From Clostridiales bacterium (GTDB lineage: Bacteria > Bacillota > Clostridia > Lachnospirales > Lachnospiraceae), in NCBI GenBank assembly GCA_012839235.1, contig DUNS01000104.1, positions 1 to 45,704 of the forward strand: a stretch of 45,704 nt of DNA, given 5' to 3'. Shown here piece by piece: positions 1 through 8,437 of this stretch. Made by a program: the position numbers and the translations under genes. Position 1 is the first letter of the stretch. Each line of letters begins with the position of its first letter. The notes beneath the pieces are model-generated. The model was not told the DNA's origin and made no database searches. It worked only from the letters and a program-made list of their open reading frames with translations.

Positions 1-146
1 AGAATTTTGGTAACGCTAGGGAGGTTCGAAAATTATTTGAGAATATGAAGATCGCATTAGCCACTAGAGTTCAGGAAAATCAACTTCAAGGAGATGACAG
101 AAGAATCTTTGTTGTAGATGATGTTATCGCTTATACCGAGAGGTAG
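1..146 (+). CDS. 3' end of AAA+ ATPase, CbxX/CfqX (SpoVK-like) family (partial)
   Basis: Only the last 47 codons are inside the window; the frame is open from base 3 and ends at TAG 144-146. The peptide begins NFGNAREVRKLFENM and continues through a helical, charged stretch. This matches the C-terminal lid of CbxX/CfqX-type AAA+ ATPases, where N-F-G-N-A-R is the sensor-2 region that contacts ATP. In Firmicutes such proteins are often annotated as stage V sporulation protein K-like. The ATPase core (Walker A and B) lies upstream of the window, so neither partner nor role can be read here. It converges on the DegV gene, with a shared hairpin between them. The family call is moderately sure; the specific function is unknown. 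Confidence 0.65.
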   Translation, partial: NFGNAREVRKLFENMKIALATRVQENQLQGDDRRIFVVDDVIAYTER

Positions 147-168
147 AATTATTTATATTAATGTGCAA

Positions 169-200
169 AATGCCATTGACCATATAAGGTCAATGGCATT
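169..200. terminator. Perfect hairpin between convergent genes, probably a bidirectional terminator
   Basis: A perfect 13-bp inverted repeat (AATGCCATTGACC paired with GGTCAATGGCATT, 6-base loop) lies 22 bases after the AAA stop and 8 bases from the DegV stop. It is flanked by A/T-rich sequence on both sides. The T tracts are short, so termination strength is uncertain. Confidence 0.65.
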
Positions 201-207
201 AATCATT

Positions 208-1044
208 CTAATAAGCAACTATTATTCCACCATCATTAGCATATAGGGTACTAATACCTGCTGTCTCCACAATTAAGAAGTCCTTAAAGGGAACTCTCTT
301 TAATATCTCATCCTTAAAATTAACTGCCCGTTCGTAACAGTTACAATGAGCAATTGTTAAAATACGTTCTTGAGGTCTAATAACATCATGCTCTATGTGT
401 TTTGCCATAGCTCCTAATGCTCTTATTATACCCCTTGCCTGATCAAGTCTATAGATTGTACCTTCTGGAGTCGCACCCATTACAAGCTTAATATTTAATG
501 TGTTAATAATAAAAGCCTGTAAGCCACTTAAACGGCCATTCTTTCTAAGATTTTCAAGACTTTCAAGGACAAAATTTGTCTTCATTCCATCACGGAATTC
601 ATTAATCTTCTTCATTACCTGATCAAATGATAAACCACTTTCTATAAACTCTTTCAATTTAATAGATAAGAGGGCTTGCCCAGCTGAAGCAGATCTGGAA
701 TCAATAACACCTATATTCTTATGAGGATTTTCTTCTTTATAAAGATTTTTAGCTAGTTCAGCACTATTATAAGAACCACTTAAATTTGATGAAAGAGTAA
801 TTACATATATATCACCATCAAAATCAAATTCCTTCATATAGTCCTCAGGTGAGGGACATGCGGATTTAGGACTATTGGGACTATCCTTCATCATTTTAAT
901 GAACTTCTTGACATCAAATGTTTCATCATCCCTTATTTCCTCGCCGTCTAGCATTAAAGTGAGGGGAACTAATCTAAAATGTGAATCCTCCCTCAATTCC
1001 TTGGGCAGATCAGTGCAACTATCCCCAATTATTCTATAATCCAT
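208..1044 (-). CDS. DegV family fatty-acid-binding protein (FakB-like)
   Basis: This 278-residue protein is the normal length for the DegV family. It has the N-terminal DSCTDLP strand-loop (residues 8-14), a SACPSP segment (61-66) at the position of the usual TSQPSP motif, and TLSSNLSGSY (83-92), which holds the Ser/Thr residues that bind the fatty acid carboxylate. Characterised members (FakB) present an exogenous fatty acid to the kinase FakA for phosphorylation and use in phospholipid synthesis. No FakA-like kinase is visible in the window, so the pairing is inferred. The gene stands alone. The start has a clear ribosome binding site (AAGGAGG, 7 bases before ATG). The fatty acid operon 9 kb away is a thematic neighbour only. 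Confidence 0.85.
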   Translation of the reverse strand: MDYRIIGDSCTDLPKELREDSHFRLVPLTLMLDGEEIRDDETFDVKKFIKMMKDSPNSPKSACPSPEDYMKEFDFDGDIYVITLSSNLSGSYNSAELAKNLYKEENPHKNIGVIDSRSASAGQALLSIKLKEFIESGLSFDQVMKKINEFRDGMKTNFVLESLENLRKNGRLSGLQAFIINTLNIKLVMGATPEGTIYRLDQARGIIRALGAMAKHIEHDVIRPQERILTIAHCNCYERAVNFKDEILKRVPFKDFLIVETAGISTLYANDGGIIVAY

Positions 1045-1324
1045 GGTGTATCCTCCTTATATAGATATATGACTATTATTCCATATTATCTGCAATTCTT
1101 ATCCATATCTAGCATATATCGCAGCTTATAATATACAGATGTGGTATACAATAATTTCTATTTCTATGACAAGTGATCCATATTACCATTGTCAATATTT
1201 GTTACCATATTATGTAGTTTCTATTACTATATGATAGCATACTCACATGATATTACAAGTAAAAAAATACAAATATCATATTATTTATAAAATATTAATA
1301 TTTAAAGACACCATGGATTAAAAA
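1045..1324. other. Intergenic stretch between degV and the htpG terminator
   Basis: This A/T-rich 280-base stretch holds the upstream region of the DegV gene. On the minus strand there is a weak promoter-like pair (TTGTCA, then TATACC after 18 bases, near 1145-1175), which I do not trust enough to list. I see no open frame with a ribosome binding site and no strong repeat. Confidence 0.4.
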
Positions 1325-1395
1325 TAGAGAGTCAAAACACCCATTTATGAATGACTTCCCCAATTTACATCCACAAAGTTGATTTTGACTCTCTA
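1325..1395 (-). terminator. htpG terminator hairpin
   Basis: A perfect 13-bp stem (TAGAGAGTCAAAA paired with TTTTGACTCTCTA) with a 45-base loop begins 11 bases after the htpG stop. On the minus strand the stem is followed by a short T run, as in an intrinsic terminator. The long loop is unusual. Confidence 0.65.
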
Positions 1396-1405
1396 ATGAC
1401 CACTA

Positions 1406-3457
1406 TTATTTAGCTAGTAGCAGCATAATTTCGTTACTTCTTTGAATAAATTTAGTCATTGCCTCTGGCTCTAATGGCTTATGACTTAACATAGCTAGAT
1501 CATAGAGCTGTTGGCATATCATCGAAGTATTATCACTTTTCTTATTGTCCATAATATATTGAACCAATTTATTATTAGCATTTAATACGAGTGTTTCATT
1601 ACCACCGAATGCACTTGGATCCATTCCCTGCATGTTGTACATTCTCATCATATCCTGCATTCTACGGCTTTCTTCTGAAAGAGTGACTATAGATGAGATT
1701 TTCTCATTCTTTAGCTTCTCAACCTTAACCTCTAGCTTTTCTTTACCAAGAGCCTCTTGGAAGAGCTCAGTCATTGCCTCAGAATTCTTCTTTAAGGCTT
1801 CCTCATCCTGCTTTGAATCCTCTTTAAAGCTATCTGTTAAATCAGCATCTATACGTTGGAATCTGATAGTCTGATCCTGATATTCCAGCTGGGAAATAAA
1901 TGGCTGATCTATATTATGAGTTAATATAAAGGCATCAATACCAGCATCCTTGAACATATTGATGTATTGGCTTTGTTGCTTCTCATCTGTTACATAGTAT
2001 ACTGTAGTCTTATCTTCTTCCTTGGTTTCCCCGCCTTGACCATCCTTAGCCTTGGCCCCATCAACCTTTTCCACTTTTTTATCATCAGTTTCAACAGCAG
2101 CCTCTGTAGTCTCAACTTTCTCAGTGTCATCCTCTGAATGCTTGCTATTTTCTATATATTCAGGTAGGGTTATATATTTACCCTCAAGGTTCTTAAAGAT
2201 GACTACATCCTTCATCTTATCTCTAAATTTGTCATCTTTTAAGCAACCAAACTTAATGAAAGGACTGATATCCTCCCAGTATTTCTCGTAATTTTCTCTT
2301 TCAACCTTATACATACCAGAAAGCTTGTCAGCGACCTTCTTGGTAATATAATCAGATATCTTCTTAACAAATCCATCATTTTGAAGGGCACTTCTGGATA
2401 CATTAAGAGGTAGATCTGGACAGTCAATAACACCCTTAAGCAACATAAGGAATTCAGGAATTACTTCCTTAATATTGTCTGCTATAAACACTTGATTACT
2501 GTATAGCTTTATTAGACCCTCTAAGGAATCATATTCTGTGTTAATCTTAGGAAAGTAAAGGATTCCCTTAAGGTTAAATGGATAATCCATATTCAGATGT
2601 ATCCAAAACAGAGGCTCTTTAAAGTCATGAAATACATTACGATAAAAGTCTTTATATTCCTCATCTGTGCAATCATTAGGATGCTTTAACCACAAAGGAC
2701 TAATATCATTAAGAGGCTTAGGACCTTTATCTTCTTTTTTTGTATCTTCTTTCTCTTCTGTTGCGTTGCCATCTTCATCAACAGTAGTCTCTATTACTTC
2801 TTCCTCTTCTTCCTCTACTGGAGCATTGGCATTAACAAAATATATCTCCACAGGCATGAAGGAACAGTATTTCTGAATTACTTCCCTTGCTCTATATTCA
2901 TTGGAAAACTCATAGCTTTCATCATTAAGATAAAGGGTAATAGTTGTACCACGGTCAGTCTTCTCTCCTTCACCCATCTCGAACTCTAATCCACCCTCAG
3001 ATTCCCAATGAACTGGGCTTGCCCCTTCAACCCAGGATAGGGTATCTATAGTTACTTTATCTGCTACCATAAAGGCAGAGTAAAAGCCCAATCCAAAATG
3101 TCCGATAATCTGATCATCATTGGTCTTGTCTTTATATTGCTCAATAAATTTTTTAGCTCCTGAAAAAGCTATCTGGTTAATATATTCCTTAACCTCATCA
3201 GAAGTCATACCTATACCATTATCAGCAAAAGAAATAGTCTTTTCCTCAGGGTTAACTGTTACAACTATCTTGAAATGATTATCCTCTGGAAGATCAGCTT
3301 CTCCCATAACCTCTAGCTTCTTAAGTTTAGTAATAGCATCATTACCATTGGAGATTAGCTCTCTCATAAAAATGTCATGGTCTGAATATAACCACTTCTT
3401 AATAATAGGGAATATGTTTTCTGAATTAATTGATAGATTTCCACGTTCTGTACTCAT
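1406..3457 (-). CDS. htpG: Molecular chaperone HtpG (Hsp90)
   Basis: Cytoplasmic Hsp90 chaperone of 683 residues; E. coli HtpG has 624. The N-terminal GHKL ATPase shows ELISNGNDA (33-41, with the catalytic Glu), DNGIGM (79-84) and GHFGLGFYSAFMV (119-131). The middle domain carries the LNVSRSALQ loop (351-359) with the ATP-contacting Arg. The extra length comes from two acidic, low-complexity insertions. The first, residues 212-250, sits at the junction of the N-terminal and middle domains, where eukaryotic Hsp90 has its charged linker. The second, residues 438-484, lies late in the middle domain. The start is ATG after AAGGAG. A CIRCE operator and promoter lie directly upstream, so heat-shock control by HrcA is expected. 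Confidence 0.95.
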   Translation of the reverse strand: MSTERGNLSINSENIFPIIKKWLYSDHDIFMRELISNGNDAITKLKKLEVMGEADLPEDNHFKIVVTVNPEEKTISFADNGIGMTSDEVKEYINQIAFSGAKKFIEQYKDKTNDDQIIGHFGLGFYSAFMVADKVTIDTLSWVEGASPVHWESEGGLEFEMGEGEKTDRGTTITLYLNDESYEFSNEYRAREVIQKYCSFMPVEIYFVNANAPVEEEEEEVIETTVDEDGNATEEKEDTKKEDKGPKPLNDISPLWLKHPNDCTDEEYKDFYRNVFHDFKEPLFWIHLNMDYPFNLKGILYFPKINTEYDSLEGLIKLYSNQVFIADNIKEVIPEFLMLLKGVIDCPDLPLNVSRSALQNDGFVKKISDYITKKVADKLSGMYKVERENYEKYWEDISPFIKFGCLKDDKFRDKMKDVVIFKNLEGKYITLPEYIENSKHSEDDTEKVETTEAAVETDDKKVEKVDGAKAKDGQGGETKEEDKTTVYYVTDEKQQSQYINMFKDAGIDAFILTHNIDQPFISQLEYQDQTIRFQRIDADLTDSFKEDSKQDEEALKKNSEAMTELFQEALGKEKLEVKVEKLKNEKISSIVTLSEESRRMQDMMRMYNMQGMDPSAFGGNETLVLNANNKLVQYIMDNKKSDNTSMICQQLYDLAMLSHKPLEPEAMTKFIQRSNEIMLLLAK

Positions 3458-3504
3458 TTTTACACTCCTTGCTCTTATATCATAAAAAATTTCCTATAGA
3501 TGAT

Positions 3505-3533
3505 ATAATAATACCTCAGTCTAAAAAAGTCAA
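3505..3533 (-). promoter_or_regulatory. htpG promoter (sigma-A type)
   Basis: On the minus strand TTGACT (3528-3533) and TATTAT (3505-3510) are separated by 17 bases, about 50 bases before the htpG start. The -35 box is 7 bases downstream of the CIRCE element, so a bound repressor would touch RNA polymerase. Confidence 0.75.
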
Positions 3534-3540
3534 GAGAAAA

Positions 3541-3567
3541 TTAGCACTCGTTTATGCCGAGTGCTAA
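3541..3567 (-). promoter_or_regulatory. CIRCE operator (HrcA binding site)
   Basis: TTAGCACTC, nine bases, GAGTGCTAA: an exact match to the CIRCE consensus, with perfect arms. It lies just upstream of the htpG promoter. HrcA represses class I heat-shock genes through this site. It is best known before groES and dnaK operons and is less usual before htpG. Confidence 0.93.
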
Positions 3568-3611
3568 CAAAAGTATAGCTGTTCCGCCTGCAAAGATATC
3601 TATACTTTTGT
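3567..3611 (-). terminator. Hairpin between the 3637-4131 gene and CIRCE
   Basis: A 12-bp inverted repeat (ACAAAAGTATAG paired with CTATACTTTTGT, 21-base loop) starts 26 bases after the stop of the upstream gene and abuts CIRCE. It has no proper T run, so it may be a weak terminator or insulator. Confidence 0.45.
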
Positions 3612-3636
3612 AAGGCTGAATAGTAACACAAAGTTT

Positions 3637-4131
3637 TTACTCCTCATATATAATTCCTTGGTGCTTTAATATCTCTTTTACTTTGCTATCCCACTCCTGC
3701 TCCAAGGTCTTATCCAATGTAAAGGTTTTAATCGCAGTACCTGTAATAATATGAAGCACATCTTTCTCAAAGCGCACATTCATATATAAGCCACCGATAT
3801 CCTCTACATTCATTTGCCCAGTCAGCCTTTCCATTAATTTTTCTGTAAGATTCCTTGGCAGTTGAAATACTATTTTTAATGATAGAGGGGTCTTATTACC
3901 TCTGATCATTGCAAAAGCTATGGATCTAATATCGCTCCACAAGGTAGCATGCTTCTCTACCCGCTCATCTAACTCTTCCTCTGTAAAAAAGCCTTTGTGA
4001 AACGAACCATTCATCTTGAAGCTGGTAAATGTCACAAGCTCCATATCCTTAACTATAAATGTATCAAAAACCTCCTGAGTTAAAAGCTTGGCCATAAATA
4101 TCTTAACTTCAGGTATTTTAAGTGAAATCAT
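3637..4131 (-). CDS. Conserved hypothetical protein, DUF5721-like
   Basis: This 164-residue soluble protein has no signal peptide or membrane segment. It begins MISLKIPEVKIFMAKLL and has a central stretch on RGNKTPLSLKIVFQLP. I recognise the general pattern of a Lachnospiraceae-restricted family, probably DUF5721, whose members lie near housekeeping genes; no function is known to me. The start is preceded by a GGGGAAG element. It is separated from htpG by its own hairpin and the CIRCE/promoter region, so it is probably a separate transcription unit. The family label is from memory and could be wrong; that the gene is real is supported by length, ribosome binding site and codon pattern. Confidence 0.6.
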   Translation of the reverse strand: MISLKIPEVKIFMAKLLTQEVFDTFIVKDMELVTFTSFKMNGSFHKGFFTEEELDERVEKHATLWSDIRSIAFAMIRGNKTPLSLKIVFQLPRNLTEKLMERLTGQMNVEDIGGLYMNVRFEKDVLHIITGTAIKTFTLDKTLEQEWDSKVKEILKHQGIIYEE

Positions 4132-4226
4132 CTATCTTCCCCGATTCATGTAATATTTTATCTAAATATATGAAGGCTTAAAGTCTAACTTATGTTTATA
4201 AATATATCTATACTGTAAATAGGAAA

Positions 4227-4901
4227 TTATATGTTCATATATTTCGATATTAAAAAAAGTATAAGCAAATGGGCTGGATAAAAGGTATAGAAGAAGTACT
4301 TCATACTCTTTCCCTTCTTCCCATTGTATATAGCAATAAAAGCCATTGACAATGTTGCTAAAACACTTATGCCACCAAGAATGGCACCAAATATTATAAG
4401 CATAGAAAGCACAAGAAGAATCTTATGTCCCCTAAACAGATAAAAGGCAACTATAAGTAGAACTCCTAAAAAATTATAATCAACTTCTAGGAAGAAAGCT
4501 ATAACACAAAAACTGATAATAAGTATAGAGTTAATTAAATTAAGGAGAACTTCTTTCTTAGAAAACTTGCTTTCTACTTCCTTCATAAGCACAATAAGCA
4601 AAAGTCCCAAGAAAAGTGTGAAGAATATATTCTGATGTCCCATATAGAAATTCCCATAGAAAGCCAGGTCAAATGGAAGCTCTGATACAAGAGCAAATAT
4701 CCCAAGCCTAGCAAGATATTTCTTAACATCCCTAGTGTGATAAAAACCTTCCACTATTAGAAAGGCGAATATTGGAAATGCCAGCCTTCCTATTGACCTA
4801 AAAATTAGGTAGGCCGTAGTATTAGATGGTATCATCACAACCCCGATATGGTCAATCAACATTGTAATTATTGCTATCATTTTCAACCCAAATGAACTCA
4901 T
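4227..4901 (-). CDS. TraX family integral membrane protein
   Basis: This 224-residue, highly hydrophobic protein has about seven predicted membrane segments. The N-terminal pattern (KMIAIITMLIDHIGVV, then RSIGRLAFPIFAFLIVEGFYHTRD) is characteristic of the TraX family. F-plasmid TraX N-acetylates pilin. Chromosomal clostridial members are not tied to conjugation and may be membrane acyltransferases of unknown substrate. No other conjugation gene is present here. It has the GAAAGG-CATGG start motif 13 bases before ATG. It follows the zinc-ribbon membrane protein gene by 23 bases, so the two are probably co-transcribed. The family is fairly sure; the substrate is unknown. Confidence 0.8.
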   Translation of the reverse strand: MSSFGLKMIAIITMLIDHIGVVMIPSNTTAYLIFRSIGRLAFPIFAFLIVEGFYHTRDVKKYLARLGIFALVSELPFDLAFYGNFYMGHQNIFFTLFLGLLLIVLMKEVESKFSKKEVLLNLINSILIISFCVIAFFLEVDYNFLGVLLIVAFYLFRGHKILLVLSMLIIFGAILGGISVLATLSMAFIAIYNGKKGKSMKYFFYTFYPAHLLILFLISKYMNI

Positions 4902-4924
4902 TTAATATACCATGCCTTTCTTTT

Positions 4925-5593
4925 TTATATATGCATCCTTTTATTCAATTCTGCTTTCATACTATCCCCTTCAAATATTATAAGCCCCGATAGACTTATG
5001 GCTGAAGCAGCCATACAGATAATTGATGGATAGAGTACGTTAAGCCAGCCAAACAGTATAAAGATAATTGGAATAAATCCAAAGAGCCCATCGATTAGTA
5101 GATAGATTATAAAATCCTTCACCCATATCTTTAATATCTTTGCCGCCACCTCCAAGACAAGTATTGCTCCTAGGCATATGAAAGGTATTACGTAATCAAT
5201 AGACCATCCAACCCATCCTAGAGAAAAATCCCATATTACAGAAAATACACTTATAAGGCCAACCTGCCATATTATTGTCTTTGGAATATTGTTTTTATTT
5301 CGAATGATAAAAAACAACATAATCCACATACAAAATATACCAGCAGCTACAAGAATAGACCATCGAGTCTCTGGTGTAACTATAGCATTAACCGCAATGC
5401 TAATTACAGTGGATGCAATTGAGATCATAAGAAGAATTCTTATAAATCCATTAAACTCCTGATATATAGTTGGTATCTGAGGAAATACATCCTCACCCAG
5501 TCCTTCCCCTTTCTGTTCGATGATACCTGAGCAAAGAGGACAGACCATATGACTTCCTTTTATATCTACCTTACAATGTTCACAGTACTGCAT
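4925..5593 (-). CDS. Zinc-ribbon membrane protein, DUF6320-like
   Basis: This 222-residue protein opens with a small zinc ribbon: MQYCEHCKVDI, then MVCPLCSG, giving C-x2-C and C-x2-C pairs about 12 residues apart. It continues with roughly six hydrophobic membrane segments from residue 50 to 210. The zinc ribbon should face the cytoplasm. This arrangement fits the DUF6320 family, which in Lachnospiraceae is often encoded beside an acyltransferase of the next gene's type. The start has GGAGG, 6 bases before ATG. A 120-base gap with a palindrome separates it from the acyltransferase gene. Its role is unknown; the neighbourhood suggests a part in transferring or handling an acyl group at the membrane. 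Confidence 0.65.
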   Translation of the reverse strand: MQYCEHCKVDIKGSHMVCPLCSGIIEQKGEGLGEDVFPQIPTIYQEFNGFIRILLMISIASTVISIAVNAIVTPETRWSILVAAGIFCMWIMLFFIIRNKNNIPKTIIWQVGLISVFSVIWDFSLGWVGWSIDYVIPFICLGAILVLEVAAKILKIWVKDFIIYLLIDGLFGFIPIIFILFGWLNVLYPSIICMAASAISLSGLIIFEGDSMKAELNKRMHI

Positions 5594-5650
5594 GTTTCCC
5601 CTCCTAGATAGATCATAAACAAAACATGTTCATGATCTTCGTACGACCCT

Positions 5651-5679
5651 AGTAGTATGCAAGTAAACTTGCAACTACT
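5651..5679. repeat. Palindrome between acyltransferase and DUF6320 genes
   Basis: AGTAGT-A-TGCAAGT is followed after two bases by ACTTGCAACTACT: a 13-bp inverted repeat with one bulged base. No T run follows on the minus strand, so an operator site is as likely as a terminator. Confidence 0.4.
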
Positions 5680-5712
5680 TACTTCGTTTTTATTATATCA
5701 TTATTATCCAGT

Positions 5713-6975
5713 TCACGTTACACTAGAAGTAATAACTACTTTAGCTCCCTCTGCTGTAAGCATTCTATAGAAATTCTTTTGAATATCTGTTCCGTCAAAT
5801 GGAGAAGCAAAACTTACAATTAGCTTATCCCCAAATGAGCACATAGCAATCTGGGGTCGTCTTGCACTATTAAAGCAGTTAAACAGATTTATATATGGTT
5901 CCAGCTCCTTTGCTACAGTAATCTTTCCTACATTAGAAAGTGTAGCAGTAATCCCCTTATCATTAATATTATTGGCAATTCTAAGAACCCAATCTTTAAT
6001 GAACAAGGGTACCACACGCATAAAAACATTATGCTCTAAGGCTGAGAGCCTATTCATATGGGTTCTAAGCTTCTCCTGAGTCAGTTCTCTGGCAAAAGCC
6101 TCCTTAACCTCTTTGATAATCGTTTGTAAATCATCACCGTTCTTACTAAAATCATAACTGATAGTTATTGTCCCAAAAAAGTTTCTTGCAGTAACCGACG
6201 GGAAAAAGCTTCTTAGATTAACAGGTATTGTAAGAACAACCGGATGTTTTTTTGATCTCTCTGCCATCTCATCATATATTGCTCTAATAAAAAGGGCAGT
6301 GAGATATACTGTTAAAGTGGTATTATGATTATGTGCAAGTGTTATAACCTCCTTCACACTCATAATTCCTTCAATTATCTTTAATCTATTGTCAATGGAG
6401 CGCCTTCCAGTAATACGATAAGCCTTTGGTACCTTAACCATTCGTAAAACCTTTTCTCCAGTATAGTGCTTCAAAAAGCTATCATCCATCTTCTGTGAAA
6501 ATGAGGCATCATATTCAAGAGTCGGCATCACATCCTTAAAATCTTCACTGTGTTTTATGGTAATGTAATAATGTAGCAGGGTCTTAAAAAAGGCCAAAGC
6601 ACCAGTACCATCAGCTATAACATGATATACCTCAAGGTTAATCCTTTTCTTATAATAGGTAACTTCAAATAGAAGATTCTTCTTATTAGGAACGTATAAT
6701 GTACTACAAGGAGGTTTATATTCCTCCCGAACCTCAGGTTTAATATCCGAACTTTCCAAATAGTACCAGAAGACTCCCTTTCTCAATACAGAATGATATA
6801 TAGGAAACAAAGTCATTGTTTTATTAAGGGCCTCCTCTAGAACATCCTTATCAACTTCCTCATTCAATTCACAGATAAAGCGAAAGACCTTCGTGTCCTT
6901 TTCATTTGTATTAGGAGGAAATATCTTGGCGGCATTATCAAGTTTTGTCCACTGAACCGGCCGTTTTCTTGTCAT
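5713..6975 (-). CDS. Condensation/alcohol acetyltransferase-like acyltransferase (HxxxDG)
   Basis: This 420-residue protein belongs to the chloramphenicol acetyltransferase-like superfamily that includes alcohol acetyltransferases, PapA proteins and NRPS condensation domains. The catalytic HxxxDG is visible as HVIADG at residues 118-123, in an alternating strand-helix layout. The C-terminal part has FGTITISYDFS and a late SFASPFDGT segment at the place of the usual structural motif. It should transfer an acyl group from an acyl-CoA or carrier protein to an alcohol or amine; the substrate cannot be read. The longest frame starts 12 codons upstream. ATG 6975 is preferred because it has GAAAGG-CAAGG 13 bases before it and the protein aligns from there. 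An HSL-type esterase gene lies upstream on the same strand. Confidence 0.75.
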   Translation of the reverse strand: MTRKRPVQWTKLDNAAKIFPPNTNEKDTKVFRFICELNEEVDKDVLEEALNKTMTLFPIYHSVLRKGVFWYYLESSDIKPEVREEYKPPCSTLYVPNKKNLLFEVTYYKKRINLEVYHVIADGTGALAFFKTLLHYYITIKHSEDFKDVMPTLEYDASFSQKMDDSFLKHYTGEKVLRMVKVPKAYRITGRRSIDNRLKIIEGIMSVKEVITLAHNHNTTLTVYLTALFIRAIYDEMAERSKKHPVVLTIPVNLRSFFPSVTARNFFGTITISYDFSKNGDDLQTIIKEVKEAFARELTQEKLRTHMNRLSALEHNVFMRVVPLFIKDWVLRIANNINDKGITATLSNVGKITVAKELEPYINLFNCFNSARRPQIAMCSFGDKLIVSFASPFDGTDIQKNFYRMLTAEGAKVVITSSVT

Positions 6976-7145
6976 ATTAGTATCCTTGCCTTTCTTCTGT
7001 ATGAACTTCATTCACACTAACATATAAACTTTTTACATGAATATCTCTAATCTTCATATTACCTAATGTTACAAAATAAATAAATCTATTATTCAATCTA
7101 TATTCCTTATTGGTTATTACATTCTTTGTAATCTCCCATTAATAT

Positions 7146-8063
7146 TCATTCCAAAAATTGATTAATCAATTCATAAGCCCGCTTGACATGTACAAAACGT
7201 TTAGGTAATGATATAAATCCGTGTAAAGCGTCCTTCATTCTATATACCTTCACATCATTCCCGAACTTATACAGTTTCTTTCCGTAAGCTTCTCCCTCAT
7301 CCCTTAATGGATCATAACCTGCTGTAATTATTAAGGTCTTTGGTTGATTTGATAAATCTTCAGATAATAAGGGGGCAAAATATGGATTATTCCTGTCATC
7401 ATCACAGCTTTGGTATAAATCCAGGTAATCATTTATTCTATTAGAAGTTAATAGGTAGTCTGTTCCAAATTCTCTAACTGAATCAAATGGGGTTGTCTCC
7501 CTATGGTCATTCCAAGTGGAGGGATATAATAATATCTGCTTTTTAGGCAGAAACTCACCACAATTTTTTGCCATTAAGGAAACTGATGCTGCAAGATTAC
7601 CTCCTGCGCTATCACCGATTAAGGTTATATTCTCAAGGGGAATATTAAAAATAGTAGCATCCATAAATATCTCCCTGGTTACAGCATAACAGTCGTTAAG
7701 AGCCGCGGGAAATGGATATTCCGGTGCTAGACGATAGTCCACCGACACTACCAAGTGCTTGGTTTGCTCTGCCATATTAGCACATACTTTAGTATAACTA
7801 TCTATATTACCTACAACGAATCCACCACCATGAAAAAAAATCAAAATACCTTCCGGTCTTACTCCATTAGCAGGGGCAAATATCCTTACTGGTATTTCAT
7901 GCTCTATACCAGGAATTACATGATCCCACATCTTATATAGTGGCTTAATATATGGATTTGCAATTGTATTAATCTGTCTTTTTATTTTATAAGTTTTTTT
8001 TATATCAATATCTGGGTATGATAGGGCTTTTAGTGCCATTTTCATTGCTTTATTAATTGCCAT
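7146..8063 (-). CDS. Alpha/beta hydrolase, HSL (acetyl-esterase) family
   Basis: This 305-residue esterase of the hormone-sensitive lipase type has the oxyanion motif HGGG (78-81), the nucleophile elbow GDSAGG (150-155, Ser152), Asp251 in the YDPLRDEG segment and His281 in HGFISLP. These form the expected catalytic triad. No signal peptide is seen, so it acts in the cytoplasm, probably on short acyl esters. It starts ATG after GAAAGGTGG and is the first gene of the minus-strand run that includes the acyltransferase, 134 bases downstream. A transferase and an esterase side by side suggest making and removing the same ester group; this is inference. A good sigma-A promoter lies just upstream. 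Confidence 0.88.
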   Translation of the reverse strand: MAINKAMKMALKALSYPDIDIKKTYKIKRQINTIANPYIKPLYKMWDHVIPGIEHEIPVRIFAPANGVRPEGILIFFHGGGFVVGNIDSYTKVCANMAEQTKHLVVSVDYRLAPEYPFPAALNDCYAVTREIFMDATIFNIPLENITLIGDSAGGNLAASVSLMAKNCGEFLPKKQILLYPSTWNDHRETTPFDSVREFGTDYLLTSNRINDYLDLYQSCDDDRNNPYFAPLLSEDLSNQPKTLIITAGYDPLRDEGEAYGKKLYKFGNDVKVYRMKDALHGFISLPKRFVHVKRAYELINQFLE

Positions 8064-8091
8064 AGAACACCACCTTTCATAATAAGTTAAT

Positions 8092-8119
8092 TCTATACTA
8101 AGTCGGTAAATAAAGTCAA
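8092..8119 (-). promoter_or_regulatory. Promoter of the esterase gene
   Basis: On the minus strand TTGACT (8114-8119) and TATAGA (8092-8097) are spaced by 16 bases, about 30 bases before the ATG. Confidence 0.6.
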
Positions 8120-8256
8120 TTAAATACTAATCTTTTGATATTTTTGATATTCTTCAAATAAACCAAGTACAAACCAACGGAAATACTCACCATGAAATCA
8201 TTTCTCCCTGCTTCTCTACTATAGATTATACAAAGCAGAATCATTACAAAATTTCC

Positions 8257-8284
8257 TTGCAAATTTGAGATTTTACGATACAAT
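8257..8284 (+). promoter_or_regulatory. Promoter of the ABC-F gene
   Basis: TTGCAA (8257-8262) and TACAAT (8279-8284) are spaced by 16 bases on the plus strand. Transcription would start near 8291, leaving a leader of about 180 bases before the ABC-F start codon. Confidence 0.5.
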
Positions 8285-8320
8285 ATTCATGATAGGTTGA
8301 TTAGGCAAAAAACATAGGAC

Positions 8321-8437
8321 ATTTATCAAGCTTATTTAAATAAAGGTCATAGACTTTTTGGATAAGTCCATACCAGCAAGGTATCTGCAAGCAGATACAT
8401 GGAAAATGACTAGCATTTGAGTTGCTGATCGATAAAT
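8321..8437 (+). promoter_or_regulatory. Structured leader before the ABC-F gene
   Basis: Nested inverted repeats fill this stretch. ATTTATC (8321-8327) pairs with GATAAAT (8431-8437). TCCAT and ATGGA enclose a perfect GTATCTGC-AA-GCAGATAC hairpin (8381-8398). AGCAA can pair with TTGCT. A four-codon frame (MEND) begins at 8399. Together with the distant promoter this suggests a regulated leader, but no terminator with a T run is evident. The rest of the 8064-8473 gap holds only the two promoters. Confidence 0.45.

Noticed and set aside
1632-2876. Plus-strand open frames across htpG
   Set aside because: They are opposite-strand shadows of a strongly conserved gene, without ribosome binding sites or recognisable domains. 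Similar shadows across the acc, fab, ilv and leu genes were rejected for the same reason.
4227-4901. TraX gene as evidence of an integrated conjugative element
   Set aside because: No relaxase, coupling protein, integrase or attachment site is present nearby. Chromosomal TraX-like genes are common in clostridia.
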